This document shows positions 1 to 12,611 of a stretch of 64,000 nucleotides of DNA, piece by piece. The notes beneath the pieces were generated by a model. That model saw only the letters and a list, made by a program, of their open reading frames with translations. It did no database searches and was not told the origin of the DNA. The DNA comes from Marsupella aquatica (taxonomy: Eukaryota; Marchantiophyta): contig OZ316894.1 in the NCBI GenBank assembly GCA_973895155.1, forward strand, positions 20,584,001-20,648,000. Direction: 5' to 3'. Made by a program: the position numbers and the translations under genes. Position 1 is the first letter of the stretch. The number at the start of each line of letters is the position of its first letter.

Positions 1-826
1 AGACATAAAACTTGTCAAATGAGACAAGTTGAGAAGTCAAGTTATCATAGAAACTCTTGCTTTTCTCCCCAAGTTGAGTCTGCTCTGCAACATCTTCTGT
101 TGTCTCTTCATAATTCTCCAAACATCCTGCTTTCTTAAAGCTTAACAAAAATTTTCCAGAAATCTCATCTGCCTCACATTCTTCAGTGAATGACACTTTG
201 AAGAATGCATAAGTTACAAAAAGACAATTGACATCATAAATTGTCGATGTAGAAGATGACGGTCGAGATTGTGTCCAGTATTGTGTTGTGAATGCAACAT
301 AATGTGGGTGTGCTGAAATGGCACTCATCACAAAGAAAGAGTCGATCGCAGATGATATCACTACCACGACATGAGATGGTTTGGACCCAATCATAGAAGC
401 TGCATCAAAGAATGCTTCATATGTCTTCCGTGTCATGGGACTTATTCCAGGTATCATGGTAGCATCCAAGAATATGAATGTTGCCATTTCTTTCAATTCC
501 AAGATGATTGGACGAAAAAATGCAGGAGTTCCAAATCCCTCATTTGAACAAAACCTAAGTTTTGAGTCAAGTTTCACAACCACCGGATTACCTTTTCCAT
601 CCACTGAAGCCCTGATTGACCATATCAAACTCTTAAAAACTCCAGGTAGAAGATTTTGCAACTCGTCATTTCCAGTGTTCTTCGTTAATGATTTTGGGAT
701 TACTGCAGGTCCAAGCGTAGTTTGAAGTTTTTCAACTTTATTTGGAGTAAACTTGATAAAGTTGAAAAACTTCAAGCTCACATTGCATTCACCTTCTCGA
801 TTCTCTGCTCCATGGGCAACGCTCAT
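1..826 (-). CDS. Unknown protein, downstream ORF of the left-edge gene (partial)
   Basis: On the minus strand an uninterrupted frame runs from an ATG at 826 to the window edge (about 275 codons, no stop), so the 3' end is missing. Its ATG overlaps the TGA of the preceding ORF (ATGA at 826-823), and an in-frame TAA lies 12 nt upstream of the ATG. The protein has no motif I can name; it contains hydrophobic beta-like stretches (for example HVVVVISSAIDSFFV) and an acidic C-terminal part. It is the third coding block of the same transcription direction as the ORFs at 823-1335 and 1450-2710, so it is probably the C-terminal part of one gene separated by a frameshift or an unrecognised intron. Reinitiation at ATGA is an alternative. 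A perfect 20-bp inverted repeat lies inside it (722-775). Confidence 0.5.
   Translation of the reverse strand, partial: MSVAHGAENREGECNVSLKFFNFIKFTPNKVEKLQTTLGPAVIPKSLTKNTGNDELQNLLPGVFKSLIWSIRASVDGKGNPVVVKLDSKLRFCSNEGFGTPAFFRPIILELKEMATFIFLDATMIPGISPMTRKTYEAFFDAASMIGSKPSHVVVVISSAIDSFFVMSAISAHPHYVAFTTQYWTQSRPSSSTSTIYDVNCLFVTYAFFKVSFTEECEADEISGKFLLSFKKAGCLENYEETTEDVAEQTQLGEKSKSFYDNLTSQLVSFDKFYV
722..775. repeat. Perfect 20-bp inverted repeat (hairpin)
   Basis: Arms at 722-741 and 756-775 are exact reverse complements, with a 14-nt loop. It lies inside the open frame on the minus strand, about 50 nt downstream of the ATGA overlap. In the transcript it would form a strong A/U-rich stem. Confidence 0.8.
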
Positions 827-1335
827 AGTTTCCCCTTAGGCATATTATCTTTTGCAAGATATTTCAAAAGCAGTATCTCAAACTCCTTATCCTGCTTCTT
901 TTGAACGCAATACTCATCAAGAGCAATGAAATCTTCTTCGATAGGAACTGCATCTATCTTCTTTGCAATTCCGCTACTTCGTTGCTTCATTAGTGAGATC
1001 TTCTTATTGGTAAGAAGATACCTTGCAATCTTCATCAACACTGCATCTTCAACACCAAGAAAATCCCGAAATGTTCTTCGTGCCACCTCCCAAGCTCCTC
1101 GAGCAGAATCTTTCTTAATAACATCTCTCTGTAAGAACCCATTGAAAGCAACCAATTTTCCTTCTCTTGACATCTCGTAAACTTTCATCCACAAGTTGAA
1201 GGTGGAATCTGTCATATTTAAGATGAAAGGTCCAAGTTCACCCAAATTAAATTTTCCATTCTCCTCTTTAGCCCAAGGGATGACGATCATTGCTGCTTTT
1301 GAGAAGTGTTGTTCACACACAACTAAAATCATTAG
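823..1335 (-). CDS. Unknown protein, middle block of the left-edge gene
   Basis: About 170 codons ending at TGA 825-823. The block reads well from VVCEQHFSKAAM onward, just after a TTTTAG acceptor-like site near 1336, and includes a Lys/Arg-rich helical part and an acidic stretch (VPIEEDFIALDEYC). No family recognised. The upstream exon ends at a good donor (GTAAGAG from 1449) in phase 0, but this acceptor would need phase 1, so the junction does not close cleanly. Either a different acceptor is used or a base is missing. The presumed intron (about 1336-1449) carries one copy of the palindromic motif GAACCATGGTTC at 1344-1355. Confidence 0.45.
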   Translation of the reverse strand, partial: LMILVVCEQHFSKAAMIVIPWAKEENGKFNLGELGPFILNMTDSTFNLWMKVYEMSREGKLVAFNGFLQRDVIKKDSARGAWEVARRTFRDFLGVEDAVLMKIARYLLTNKKISLMKQRSSGIAKKIDAVPIEEDFIALDEYCVQKKQDKEFEILLLKYLAKDNMPKGKL

Positions 1336-1449
1336 GTGGATACGAACCATGGTTCACACTGTTCTACTTTTCACATTCTATTGCATTCAGATGCACTAGC
1401 AGAAGTTAAATAAGAATAAAAATAAACTTATGAAATATATGACTCTTAC

Positions 1450-2710
1450 CTTCCATTTTGAATCTTTGGTGCTGTTTGTCTCTGAAGGAGGACATCCATA
1501 ACTTTTCCAAATATCTCTGACCTGTCTTGCAATCAAGAAAAATTGGGATTCATCCATTGCTGTGTGATGGACATGATTCAATGTCTTTGATAATCCCATC
1601 ATTACCAGGTTCCCAGCCAAATCATATGGTGCCCAAAACATCACGGCATCAATTCTAAGGCATTTTTGATGAATAGCAGTATCCACTGATTCATCATTCA
1701 AAAGTAATCGGTAAGCTATTACTGTGTGCTGGCCTCCAATTATCCAAAAATGATAATTGTCAATTTGATCAAGGATCGGTGGGTGTGACAATGGAGTCCC
1801 ACAATAGCCAACTTCGGTGCTCCTGCTCTCATCCCAAAGCACTGGGATGAGGAAACAAACCCGCTTCTCAAAATTTACCAACGACTGAAATTTCATCGAG
1901 TTGGCAAGGTCCCTTGAGTAATCAGGGTCATGTCCTCTACATTTTACAACATTGGGTGCAATGTGGCATTTCGAATTTTCAACATTGAAAACTCTACTAT
2001 CAAAGATGTTTGATTTTTTATAAACACCATTGAAACTCTTGCAAAGATCTCCAATGTTTTCTCCAGTGATCATTTTTGGAAGTTCTCCAGTTTCAAACTT
2101 GGATTGCTTCTCAAGTTCCTCCTTCTTTCCAACACGAAATGTTTCCGGGAAGGTGCATTTTGCCCATGCCAAGATGGATAACATGTACCTCTTGATGCTT
2201 GGGCCATTTATGATTGTAGAAACCTTTGGGAATGTGGGATCCAAAATGGCTGAGAATGCCTCCAGAGATAATCTGCAATTTGCCTCAATGTATGTTTGGT
2301 CAAACATCCCAAATACCTCTCTGGAGAAACAATAGCAAATCCTATTGTTTTGTGATTCATCGACGGTATCCTCCTCGACCAGAAGGACCAAAGCCTCTTG
2401 ACAGTCTTTCAGGTTGACATTTTTCTCATAAACACAACTGAGAATTTGAGAGTCTGACAATACCAAAGTCCCCTCTTCAGAAGCGACGCACATCCGAAGA
2501 ACATTCTTATCAAGCACCACTCCCCAGTGCTTCATATCTTTATGTTCAACTCGGACAACAGTATCGGTGATGGTGGATTTCAATGTCATCTTCCTCCCAC
2601 GAAAATTAGTGATGGAATTCACTCCTGTGACACCCTTTCTAACTTTGGCTTCCATCAGTTTTTTCCAAAGACTTCCGCTTCTTCTTGCTAGTTTCTCCTT
2701 CGGATGCCAT
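1450..2710 (-). CDS. Unknown protein with NLS-like N-terminus and ParB/DGQHR-like GGQH motif
   Basis: The long frame from the ATG at 2655 is open to 1396; a donor GTAAGAG at 1449 suggests the exon ends at 1450. The better start is the ATG at 2710, which gives MASEGETSKKKRKSLEK, a basic nuclear-localisation-like segment. This frame connects to the main one only if the T-run at 2659-2664 (A6 on the coding strand) were one base shorter, so there is a frameshift or a sequence error there. Near residue 310 of the main frame lies WIIGGQHTVIAYR, which resembles the D/GGQHR box of ParB-like and DGQHR proteins; this is motif resemblance only. Nothing else is recognised. The gene may be mobile-element derived, given its neighbourhood and the repeated palindromes upstream of it. 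Confidence 0.5.
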
Positions 2711-2906
2711 GACTATGTGCGTTCTCGCTCTGCTTCACAACAAAAACAAATTTGATCATAAGAATACTGTCGGCAAGATGTGTCAAGGATATTCTTTAAA
2801 GAACATGTTGAATGTTCAAAGAAACCAGATATTTTGAAATGTTTGACTTAATTTTCTCCTAGGGACAGCATAGAGTAGTTTGGATTCTGGCAAAATGTAG
2901 ATCATC

Positions 2907-3910
2907 AAACCATGGTTCATGCTGCAAGCTCTAAATCTAGATGAAATCAAAGATGACTAGGGATAGTGCAAACAAAGGTTCATGGAATAATAGTTAGCTT
3001 TGAATCTAAATGAATTGAATCAAAGACTACTGGGACAGTGCAAACCAAGGTTCGTGCAAGATAGCTAGCTGTGACTGGTATTTATTCTTTGTACTGCAAA
3101 CCATGGTTTGCTCTGCAAATGGTTACAGGGAATGAACTTCAGGACAATTCATTGCGAACACTGCAAACCAAGATTCATGCAATGAGGGCTTGTGATACTT
3201 ATTCTCAGTAGTGCAAACCATGGTTTGCACTGCAAATGATATGACTTTCATGTTAAATGAATGGCAACACTAACAATCAAAATGAACATGAAGTAATAAG
3301 GCTTGGATATCAATAGGTCCCTTTGTGCAACAAGGTCTAGAAAAATTGACTAGGAAGATAAACTTCAGAACAAACCATGGTTCATGCCCTTGAAAGCAAA
3401 ATTGAGCTTCATTAAGATTAGAAATTGGACTGGGTGGACATGCATGATGTGCAAATCCTTGTTTGTGCTGCAAGTACAAATGTAAATCCATTTGCTAGAA
3501 AATTGTTGGCTGGAAGGACAGCCAAGTCCAGATGTGAGTTGTGATAGTGGGAGTCACATATTACCCCTTCACAGCACGAACCATGGTTTGTGCCACGATA
3601 GGTACAAGGCACCAGATTTGGAAAATGTAATGCCTCAAAGGAAGGTGAGTTGAGGTCAGAGTGGTGGAATTAGACTTAACATAAAGATGTGCAAACCATG
3701 GTTTGTGCATATATGAAATCATGGAAATCTATTTCAGAGACAGGGCCGACTGGGAGGATAATCGAGGTCACTTGCTTCGCAGCACAAGCCATGGTTCATG
3801 CAGCAATTGATAAATGTATTGCCTCAAAGGAAGGCTAGCTCAGTTGACCACAGAGAGGCCAAGGGACACGATGTGAGAGACAGTTGAATTGCACATCATG
3901 GTTTGAGCTG
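2907..3910. repeat. Cluster of palindromic RAACCATGGTTY motifs (cluster A)
   Basis: Exact 12-mers RAACCATGGTTY start at 2907, 3098, 3215, 3372, 3578 and 3693, about 110-210 bp apart. Degenerate copies lie near 3042, 3163, 3450, 3786 and 3894. The best copy, GTGCAAACCATGGTTTGCAC at 3211-3230, is a perfect 20-bp palindrome. The cluster lies directly upstream of the minus-strand gene that starts at 2710; no ORF of note is present between 2760 and 4000. Confidence 0.75.
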
Positions 3911-6130
3911 GTAGGGATAAAATGCAATCCATTTCATAAAGTGGGATTGCTGGAATGATAGCTGACCTAGGAGTGGAGTGATTTTATTGGGACTCCACAA
4001 CATGGAACGGATTCAGGAAATGCACTGGCCGTAACGACTTAGCTGCTGGCCTCAGGGATGATTTCTTTGATAAGGTGTACAGTCCGTAACAGCTTACTTG
4101 AAGGATTCATGGATTGAGTTAGGATTGTGGGAAGAAGGGGATATTACAATCCTCCATAAAATTTTAGTTGTGACCTCCAAGTTTAGACTTTGGTTATTGT
4201 TAATGAACATAAAATGACCTTTAGGAATAGTCAAGCACAATAGGACAAATCTTGCTATGGCAATCTTCAGCACACTCTGGACTACAGAGATTGAGGGCAG
4301 GTTACCTATGATCAAGTGCACTTCAAGTTAGCTCAGCAACCCTGCTCAGACCAGCTCAAGCCTCAACAACTCCGCGCTGATGGGGATTAGAAAAAGGGAT
4401 ATATGCCACGTTTAGGCCAGTTATTGAGATGAGAAGGGGTAGCTCGATCCACCTTCCTAGACTGCCAAACACATCCAAGATCACACTTCATCATGTGCTC
4501 ACAAAGCCAATATCAAAGGGTATATATTCAAACAGATATGCCATAACAAGAAGTTTCCAATTAACAAAGGCTCCAAAACAACGATAGAGACTTAAGGATG
4601 TCCAACAGTATAATCGTGTAGCAGCACTTACCACTGAGAATAGTCCTGGCCTTCACACAGCATGTGAGAATAGTCCTGGCCTTCCACGCCTTTACGCAAC
4701 ATACTGCACCACACAAAGGAACAAAACCAAAAGTTGAGCATTAAAACTCTTACCAATCACAAAGAATTACAAGAACACGACTCAATACTGAGAGGCATGA
4801 TCAACAAATGAGTCAATCCACCCAAATAGCAAGGGCGGAGGTGACAAAGGAACACTAATTTAAAGAACAACCACTTCTGAAGGGAAAAAAAGACAATCTG
4901 ATCAAAAGCATGTGAGATTTGTAGAACCAAATGAAAACATACAACCAAAATTTAGTCTTCCTACCGCGTGCTTGGAAACTCTATTGTTGAGTGTTGCTCT
5001 AAGCTACTATCTTCCACATGGCTGCCAACAGTAAGCAACAACAGTTTGCTGCATTAATTGTTTGAATGGGTCTCTTTGTACAGCCAAGCATACACTCTGA
5101 CAAGCATATTATCGACATGTAGCATCGTAATGAAACTAAGGCACTTGATTCTTGTACACTGAACTGAGTAGACAGCCGGGTAGACTGCGGACTGTGAGAG
5201 TGTGAATGTTAAATTAGACCAAGACGTGCAAGTTGGACAAATGAGTTCATGTTGTGACACAGGTAGTCATCCCGACCTCTCTACTCTACTCTACTCAATC
5301 ACATATATGCCAATATATACATTATCGACCCTTACTGACTGAGATCAATTCCTAGATCTTAGAAGGCCCAGAATCGGGCCCAAAATATTTGATCTAGTCA
5401 TTTTTAATTTACCTCAAACTAAGCCCTCGATATATCAGACTAAATATTCAGCTTCTTGCCATGATCGATTGATTAGTTATGAATTAGCAGCAAATTTTTA
5501 GATTAATTTCTTAAACTCTACGTATGTCCATATACTAGTCTGAGTTGTCTTTGCACAAAAACCAAGCCTTGTGCTAAGAATGCTTGCAATTGATACTCGA
5601 TCCATACACAGTCCCAACAAAGATACCTCTCCTTGAGTGACTCGATCTATGGCCTCTTTAGCAATATTGACAGGGCTGACTTCTGGCACGTAGAGGCTAA
5701 TTATATGCAGTTGCCCAATAATAGTTTAGTGCATACCCAAATCTGACCTGTGCTTTTACTGTCAACGGCTATGCCTGTTGCTCACTCTATTGTGTTGAAG
5801 TCAAAGTTGTCTTGGACCTACATGTCCAGGCAACAAACTTTAGTATCACAAGGCCACCACTAAAGAAGATAAACAGTGAATATAATTTTCAACAAGCTAA
5901 AACAATGAACTGAAACTTTGGCAAACCCACCACAGTATTTAATTGCATGCAGCAGAAAACGATGAGATGCACATAAAAAACTTTACAACTTATATTCATG
6001 TACGTCTACAAGACAATTTATCAATGCCATTGCTCTTGGTTAGAACACATGTCGGAAGCAAAGTGATGAATCAATATGTAGAGTACATTATAGTTTCATA
6101 ATTTGTGTTGTCTGACATAAAACTAGGAGA
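3911..6130. other. Non-coding stretch
   Basis: No supportable gene. A 30-bp tandem duplication with a 20-bp identical core (TGAGAATAGTCCTGGCCTTC) is at 4635-4654 and 4665-4684. The small open frames here lack any protein-like character. Confidence 0.4.
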
Positions 6131-6850
6131 GCAATATTCCTCTTCCAATCAAAGTGGTAAGAATATTAAAATAGACAGGGAAGTACCTTCCTAACAATCA
6201 CATAACCTTGGTAATGAAAACCAGATCTACCTTCTGTTGTTGGTGAAGTACGTTGTTGGTGAAGTAGTAGTTTAACTCTGAATAGCATCCCTGGGAGGAT
6301 CGCAGCACTAAATTACATATTTGACATGCAGCGCTCCTGTCCAATGGAAGTACAAATGACATCAGAAGAATAAAGAAAATGTGTCCATCTACACACAAGA
6401 CAAATGTACTACTATTTTAATTTTATGCTGTGTAGCTATCCTTCTGATTACAGAATTGTTTTAAAATTTGGCATTTGTTAGATAATCTCACGCATGGATC
6501 TAGATTCTAGTTTTTGTCAGGCTGACATAGACATTGAGAATTAAATTCTAATCTATTGCAAGCTTTGTCAAACTTTCTAAGTTTGAATAACACTGTATGG
6601 TCAATTCATCTTATCCTTGTTCCAATCAGATTGCTAAGAACGTTAAAAATAGATAGGGAACTACTGTACCTGGCTTCCAACGATCACATAACCTTCAGAA
6701 TAAAACTGAGATCTATACCTGTTGGGAGAAACTAGCTCTCTGGGAGAGGCGCAACAATAAAATACGTCGCCGACATGCAGCGCTCCTGTCCAACGGAAGC
6801 AGGCATAGTGTTAGGAGAATAGAAAAAATGTAGCTGTCATGCAGAGCTCC
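6130..6850. repeat. Divergent direct duplication of about 250 bp
   Basis: Two copies, about 6138-6385 and 6620-6830, share blocks such as GACATGCAGCGCTCCTGTCC, ATCACATAACCTT and the following purine-rich segment. The order of blocks is conserved with indels. Nothing coding is apparent; it could be part of an untranslated or decayed gene. Confidence 0.5.
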
Positions 6851-7252
6851 AATGAAAGCACATAAATGTTACGGAGTAGGAAGATCTGGAAACCAAATGT
6901 GTCATTCTTTATACCGTTGGAAAGAAGAAGTCAAGCCGCATCCAACAAACATAGACACTCAGGTTTTGAGAGAAAGAGGAAGACGCAGTATGAATCGTAA
7001 GTAGGCAAAAAAATGCAAAAATAACATAGCTAGACACAGAAAAATGCATAAATGTTGACTGGGTCAATGTGACACGATTTTCAATAATACTGGATGAAAA
7101 CAGGCGATTAAGGCATCGTTGGAAAGGATTTTCAAATGCTTTTGAAACAAGCCCATGAGCAAGACTTCTTGTTGAGTAAACACTGAGATCGGAAGACAAG
7201 TCAGAGAAGGAGATTGAAGGAACATCAATCCTCCATTACAACCGGGAGCCAA

Positions 7253-7391
7253 GAAGAAACGAATAAAGAACAGCGCAGGTGATGCGAACTGCTAGCAAAC
7301 CCCTGCGGCAAGGCTCTGCTTGGAAGAAACGAATGAAAAACAGTGCAGGTGATGGGAACTGCTAGCAAACCCCTGCAGCAAGGCTCTGCTT
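7253..7391. repeat. Tandem duplication, 70-bp period
   Basis: Copies at 7253-7321 and 7323-7391 differ at only a few positions (for example GCGAACTG versus GGGAACTG). Confidence 0.75.
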
Positions 7392-7489
7392 CACTTTGGT
7401 CGATATCAAAATTATACACATAGATGCAAAGTGACGACATACATTCCACATACAGGCTAGCTCACCTATTCTCCATCACTTTCACATCA

Positions 7490-7877
7490 GGTCACCTCAG
7501 CGCAGCACTCACTCAGCGATTACTCACAGTCCTAGCACTCACTCAGCAACGACTCACAGTCCTGTATTCCAGCTCCATCTTGCCAAAACTTAGCTCAACT
7601 CCAGCTCACGGTTGAGGTCCAAATCATTCTTCAGCTCCAACTCACAGTTCAGGGTCTCAGCACTTGCACCAAAGCACAACTTGATGTAGCTCTCGCTCCA
7701 AACTTTCCCGCAACTCACAAGATTGACCTTCAGATTTTGAGCTCCCATTATACTTGCTACTTGACCTAGCAAACTAACTTGATGTAGCTCACGCTCCAAA
7801 CTTTCCCGCAACTCACCTTACTCATAAGATTGAATTCCAGATTTTGAACTCCCACTATACTTGCTACTTGACCTAGC
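7490..7877. repeat. Tandem duplications, about 30-bp and 98-bp periods
   Basis: A short unit containing CACTCACTCAGC and ACTCACAGTCCT is repeated at about 7500-7563. A longer unit, 7681-7770 and 7779-7877, is repeated nearly intact; the second copy carries a short insertion (CTTACTCA). Confidence 0.65.
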
Positions 7878-7899
7878 ACGCCCTACCTTGCAGGCACTC

Positions 7900-10390
7900 A
7901 CACAGCAGTGCGCACGAGAAATCCACTCAATGTGAACTTTTCACCCAAAACATGAGCGGGAGACATGCACTGAAAAATGGGACATTAATTCAAGTTAGAG
8001 GAAATGGAGGGAACCCTTGCCATCAAATTTGGCTTGGCCATAAGGAAAAGCGGAGGATGGCTGGCCATAGCTTTTGCACAAACTTAATTATTCAAAAGGT
8101 TTATTTTTTATTTTTCAGTAACCTCTTCATTCACTTATGATCAAGACATATATCCAATTGTTATGGCAAAAAGTGATAAATTATGACTTAGGTAGTTCAT
8201 AACTTGTTCTGCCCATAAACTGTCCACCCGCCTGTCCATAACTTGTGATGTCTGTATGTAAGCAGCTTTGAGACACATTATTTGAAACTTTGAGATGCCT
8301 TATTGGTTTACATGGTTCAAGGCCATATTGGTTAGTGTCACTACTGAAAAATATGACATTGTAAAGTGTGGCATTGGTTAGTGCCAACCTCCCTCAAAGT
8401 CTTGAGTTGGCACAAGTTGTTCAGATGGTCGGCACTAGACATTGATTGAAGATAATGGAGCCAACTGTTACGTGGAAGTTCCCATTGATATAACCGTGCA
8501 TCCTCTTACACAAAACAGTAGTCCAACTTACTGATCCCCAACATTTGGTCATAAACAATGGTTCACATTTGGGGAAAGGGTATATTAATTATATTTGGCG
8601 CAAATTAATGTACACCATGAGATTAAATAACTTAAGCCATGGCACAATTGAGTTCTTTAGGTATAGAACTAAATTGTAATGTCCTTATGCTACTTATCAT
8701 CAAATCCTTTTGACTTACTTACCACAGTCACATGAATGACTCTCCAATGAGTCAGGAGTAACATATCTTTTCATTACCTGAAAAACTCTTAGTTAACCGT
8801 GAACATAGTGGTTCAATGGGCAAAGGCAAGGGAGGGCCAAGAGGGGGTACCTCACTACGTACAATAGTGTCATGTGCCAAAGAAAGGAAAAAATAAATAG
8901 AGTTAGAGTGAAAAGACGCAAACATGACGTTTTTACTTGAAAAGTAGAAAAATGTGATTTTATAAAAGAATGAACAGTAAGCAGATAAGAGGGCAATGAC
9001 TAAACTATTTTTTAAGTTGAAAAGGAGGAAAGAATCTTTAAAAAGTGAATAGTAAAGGAATGAAAGCGCAATGACTGCATTACATGACAAAAGAGAAAAG
9101 AATAATAAAAGAACTTAGTTAAATTCTTGACTTAGCACATATGATAAAAGAGAAGACTCCGACACTGTTTCCCTCCTAGAACAAGTAAAAACAAATATTG
9201 TGTTTGCTGCATGCGGACAAACATACCCTATCTGAATCAAGAAAGAATAAAGATTATGTTTCATTTGCAAAGAGGTATGCTATCAAAATTTAGTATTCAA
9301 TTTGTCATTATAAATACGATTGACTCCAAAGTACAGGAAGTATTAGGGGTGCAGAGTCGGGCTGGCAGTCGGGTGGAGACTAATACCTTCCAAACTGGGC
9401 CTTTCCAGGTTTTGGTGATTGCTAACCCACAAGACATAAATAAAACCCTCATAGAAACTGTCACAACAAGGTCACTTCTCAGGTCGCTTACGGAATGATG
9501 GGATCGAATACATAACGCAGACTCTCAAGAGTGTGGCAATTGTTTCTGCTTGCCATAGAGTTGTTTAGTTCGAGGATACTTCTTTCATTTCATAAAACTT
9601 AACCCAACTCAGATTGTTCATTGAGCTAACTTTGGGGAATGAGTATAACTTGCCCACTTGAAGGGTGTTTTTAATCCCATTCTGACTAATTTTTATAATT
9701 AAATTACAACAAACCAACCTCCAAATTTATACAAGTTTGGGTTTATAAGTCAGAAAGATATTTCCAAAGTGGTGGCATATTAATCAGACTGAAGGGGTCT
9801 TATAATGTATGTGCCATGCGTCATTGTATAAGTGGTCCATGTGGCAAGGTCTCTTTGCAATATGTGGCAAATCCTTATATTTCCATTTTAATGGGTGCGC
9901 CTATCCTAAGGTAAAATCAGGGGTAAAAGGGTTTTGGGGGTTTAGTGAGGGGGTAAGTTTGGGAAAGGCTTTGGTATGACAGATTCAGAGTTTTGTGGGG
10001 AGTGCACAGATCAAAGTCTTGAAAGGTCCAGATCTTTTGTCTTAGAGCCTATACCAGTTCCCGGTACCAGTTTTGGGGACCAGTTTGGCCAAACTGGTCA
10101 TTCAAACATAATTATATAAATTGTATGTGTGACTGTATGCATCCTTTTGTTTGGAATACTTGTGTATCTGGTATGCTAGCCCTATGTCGGGTTTTCCTAA
10201 TTATAATTCAAATATAGATTTCACCAGTTTTATAAACGTTATCAAAAATTAATTTTTTACATATAACAACGATATACTTAATATACATAGAGTGAGGGCC
10301 CGGGCACAGGTCCCCCACCCCTAGACTGCCCCTAATCCCCATGACTAATCATTTACTTTAGGCAATCATTTCAATTTTTATTATGTTTGA
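7900..10390. other. Non-coding stretch
   Basis: I see no gene, no terminal repeats and no RNA gene here. Open frames are short and without protein-like composition. Confidence 0.4.
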
Positions 10391-10391
10391 C

Positions 10392-10419
10392 TTTAGGGTT
10401 TAGGGTTTAGGGTTTACAT
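10392..10419 (+). repeat. Interstitial telomere-type repeat
   Basis: About three and a half units of plant-type TTTAGGG in tandem. Too short to be a telomere; a relic or a telo-box-like sequence. Confidence 0.75.
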
Positions 10420-11264
10420 GATCAAATTGCATAATGATTTGTGGACAAATAGAAAAATGACACTCCCCTTCTTTGACTATGACCCTTGGTTTCTTAAAAA
10501 TAATATCAAGATTTTGGAAATTATATAATTTTGAGCAAAAGAAGAGGCCCTCTTGAAGGATATTTCTTGTCTCCCAATAGCTTTTGGTCACACAAAGATT
10601 CATTGAGCTAACTATCCCTAAGGAGATATTTATAACCTCATGGATGTGCTTCCTACCAAAATACCCTTATTTTCACAACTACCCAGGGTTTTCCTCAAAC
10701 TTTTCAAGTGTTAATCTATTATTGAGAACGTACAATGCATTTGAGCTCCGTCCTGGTAATGCTCCTGGAGACCCTGAGCACTATGATTTCATCTCACAAT
10801 GCCAAATTCAAACACAACACCACATACATACAAAAAGCCAAAACAGAGAGTCAAAACCTATATAGTAGAGTAACAAAGTAAAGACTTAATCACTATGTGG
10901 AACTTGTGGGGAAACTTGGAGATAATAGTTATGTCTCTACCTAACAGATTGATGTCGTCCAGTGAGATCTTTTCATGTTGGTCCAGGAGTCTAATTCTGG
11001 ATTTTGAAGTGTTGTGGTTAGAAATTTGTTCTCTAAGCCGTAGTATGCTTGTCACATTATAAGAAAGCTAGGTTCTTTTTAAGGTTTATCAAAATGCAGT
11101 AGTTCATCTGACAACTTAATGTATCTTGGTTCTGTAGGGGTGGTAGATGGTTCCTATGCGATGGTCTTCAAACGTATTGTTTATGGTCAGCTGAAGAACC
11201 AAGGTATAACCATTTGATTCAACACAACTTGGAGTTCTCAATTTCTACAGATTAACTTGACATA

Positions 11265-11338
11265 TCAGGATTCAACCCCGGATTCAACCCCGGGATTCAA
11301 CCCCGGATTCAACCCCGGATTCAACCCCGGGATTCAAC
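11265..11338 (+). repeat. Short tandem repeat, 13/14-bp unit
   Basis: About six units of GGATTCAACCCC(G), alternating between 13 and 14 bp. Confidence 0.85.
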
Positions 11339-12611
11339 TAAGTATCTTCAGTTGTGATTATTCTACTAGGGAGTTTGAGGTGAGGATCTCAATGGCTGGA
11401 AAGTTTCCCATCCTAACTTGCTATGGGACTTGCTCTTGTACTCCATTTTTTTGCCGTTAGGCATGGCATTGCTCTTACATAATTATCCTTTTGATGGCTT
11501 TGATTAAAGCTGCTATTGCATACCCTTTTGACTGTGTTGCTTAAACCTGCTTTGCCGAAAGCTGCTGTTGCATAATTACCATTTTTATACAGTACTTGTT
11601 TTGAAAAAGACTTCAATTGTTTTCTACCAGCTTCACGGTATGCAACAGCAGCTTTAATCAAAGCCATCAAAAGGGTTTAGGGTGTAGACTAGTGCTATCT
11701 CCTTGCTTTCCACATTCACAAATTATTAGAGTATCTACTTACAATAATGGACACTTACAATAATGGACCCTTAATCTACTTTTACATGCTCCCCCAGGTC
11801 CATGAACACACCCTAATTTATTTTTACATCAAACTGCCAAAAGCAGAAGGCGCCCAACTGGGAGACACGATCCCACAGGCCAAAAACCCAATCAAGGGAG
11901 AACACAAAAAAGGCCAAAACATTTATCAGTTTAGGGTTAACAGCAGGCAGGGTTTCCCGCACAAGAGGAGACACAAAAACCAAACCCTACCTATCAACAT
12001 ATGGAAGAGCTTGGTCAAGCTCAGGCGTAAACTGCATAGGAGGGTTAAGCAAAGGAATCCGACTAGGTGCCCGAAACCCACCTGCCTCTCTCTTACAAAG
12101 AATGGTTAAAACACAATAAGAAGAACCCACTAACTTAAAGTATGGTTGGTTTATAGTGCCCCTAGCTAACTATACCATTTTTCAATAATTAGTACATGGT
12201 TGAATCTCAACAAAAGCTTGAGCAACCCCAATTTGCAACATAAAAACTCTCAACCCAAATGGGCTTTTGACCCACAGCAAATAATGGCCAAAACTCTCTT
12301 AATGCGCCTTTGAATACTAATGTACCCGAGTAGAACTAAATAAACATAGTGAAAACTCAAAAAGAATAACTAAGAAATTTAAAGTATGGTTGGTTTAAAG
12401 TTCCTCATTCTTATTTGGTACGTTAAATTTGAATTCTCTTTGGCCCTGAGTTCCCAAGACAAATTATAAATTGTAATAGTTTCACAACAAACACAAATGG
12501 ACCTTGTATTTGTTTAGGTTTGGATCTGGCACAACCATTGGCCCGGAATTTTGAAATGGACATGTCACAAGAGACCACATGGGCGCCCACAATGAGGTTT
12601 GACTACTTGGT

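Noticed and set aside
381-1399. Plus-strand ORFs at 381-725, 722-904, 926-1180 and 1196-1399
   Set aside because: They lie antisense to the well-formed minus-strand frames and have poor composition.
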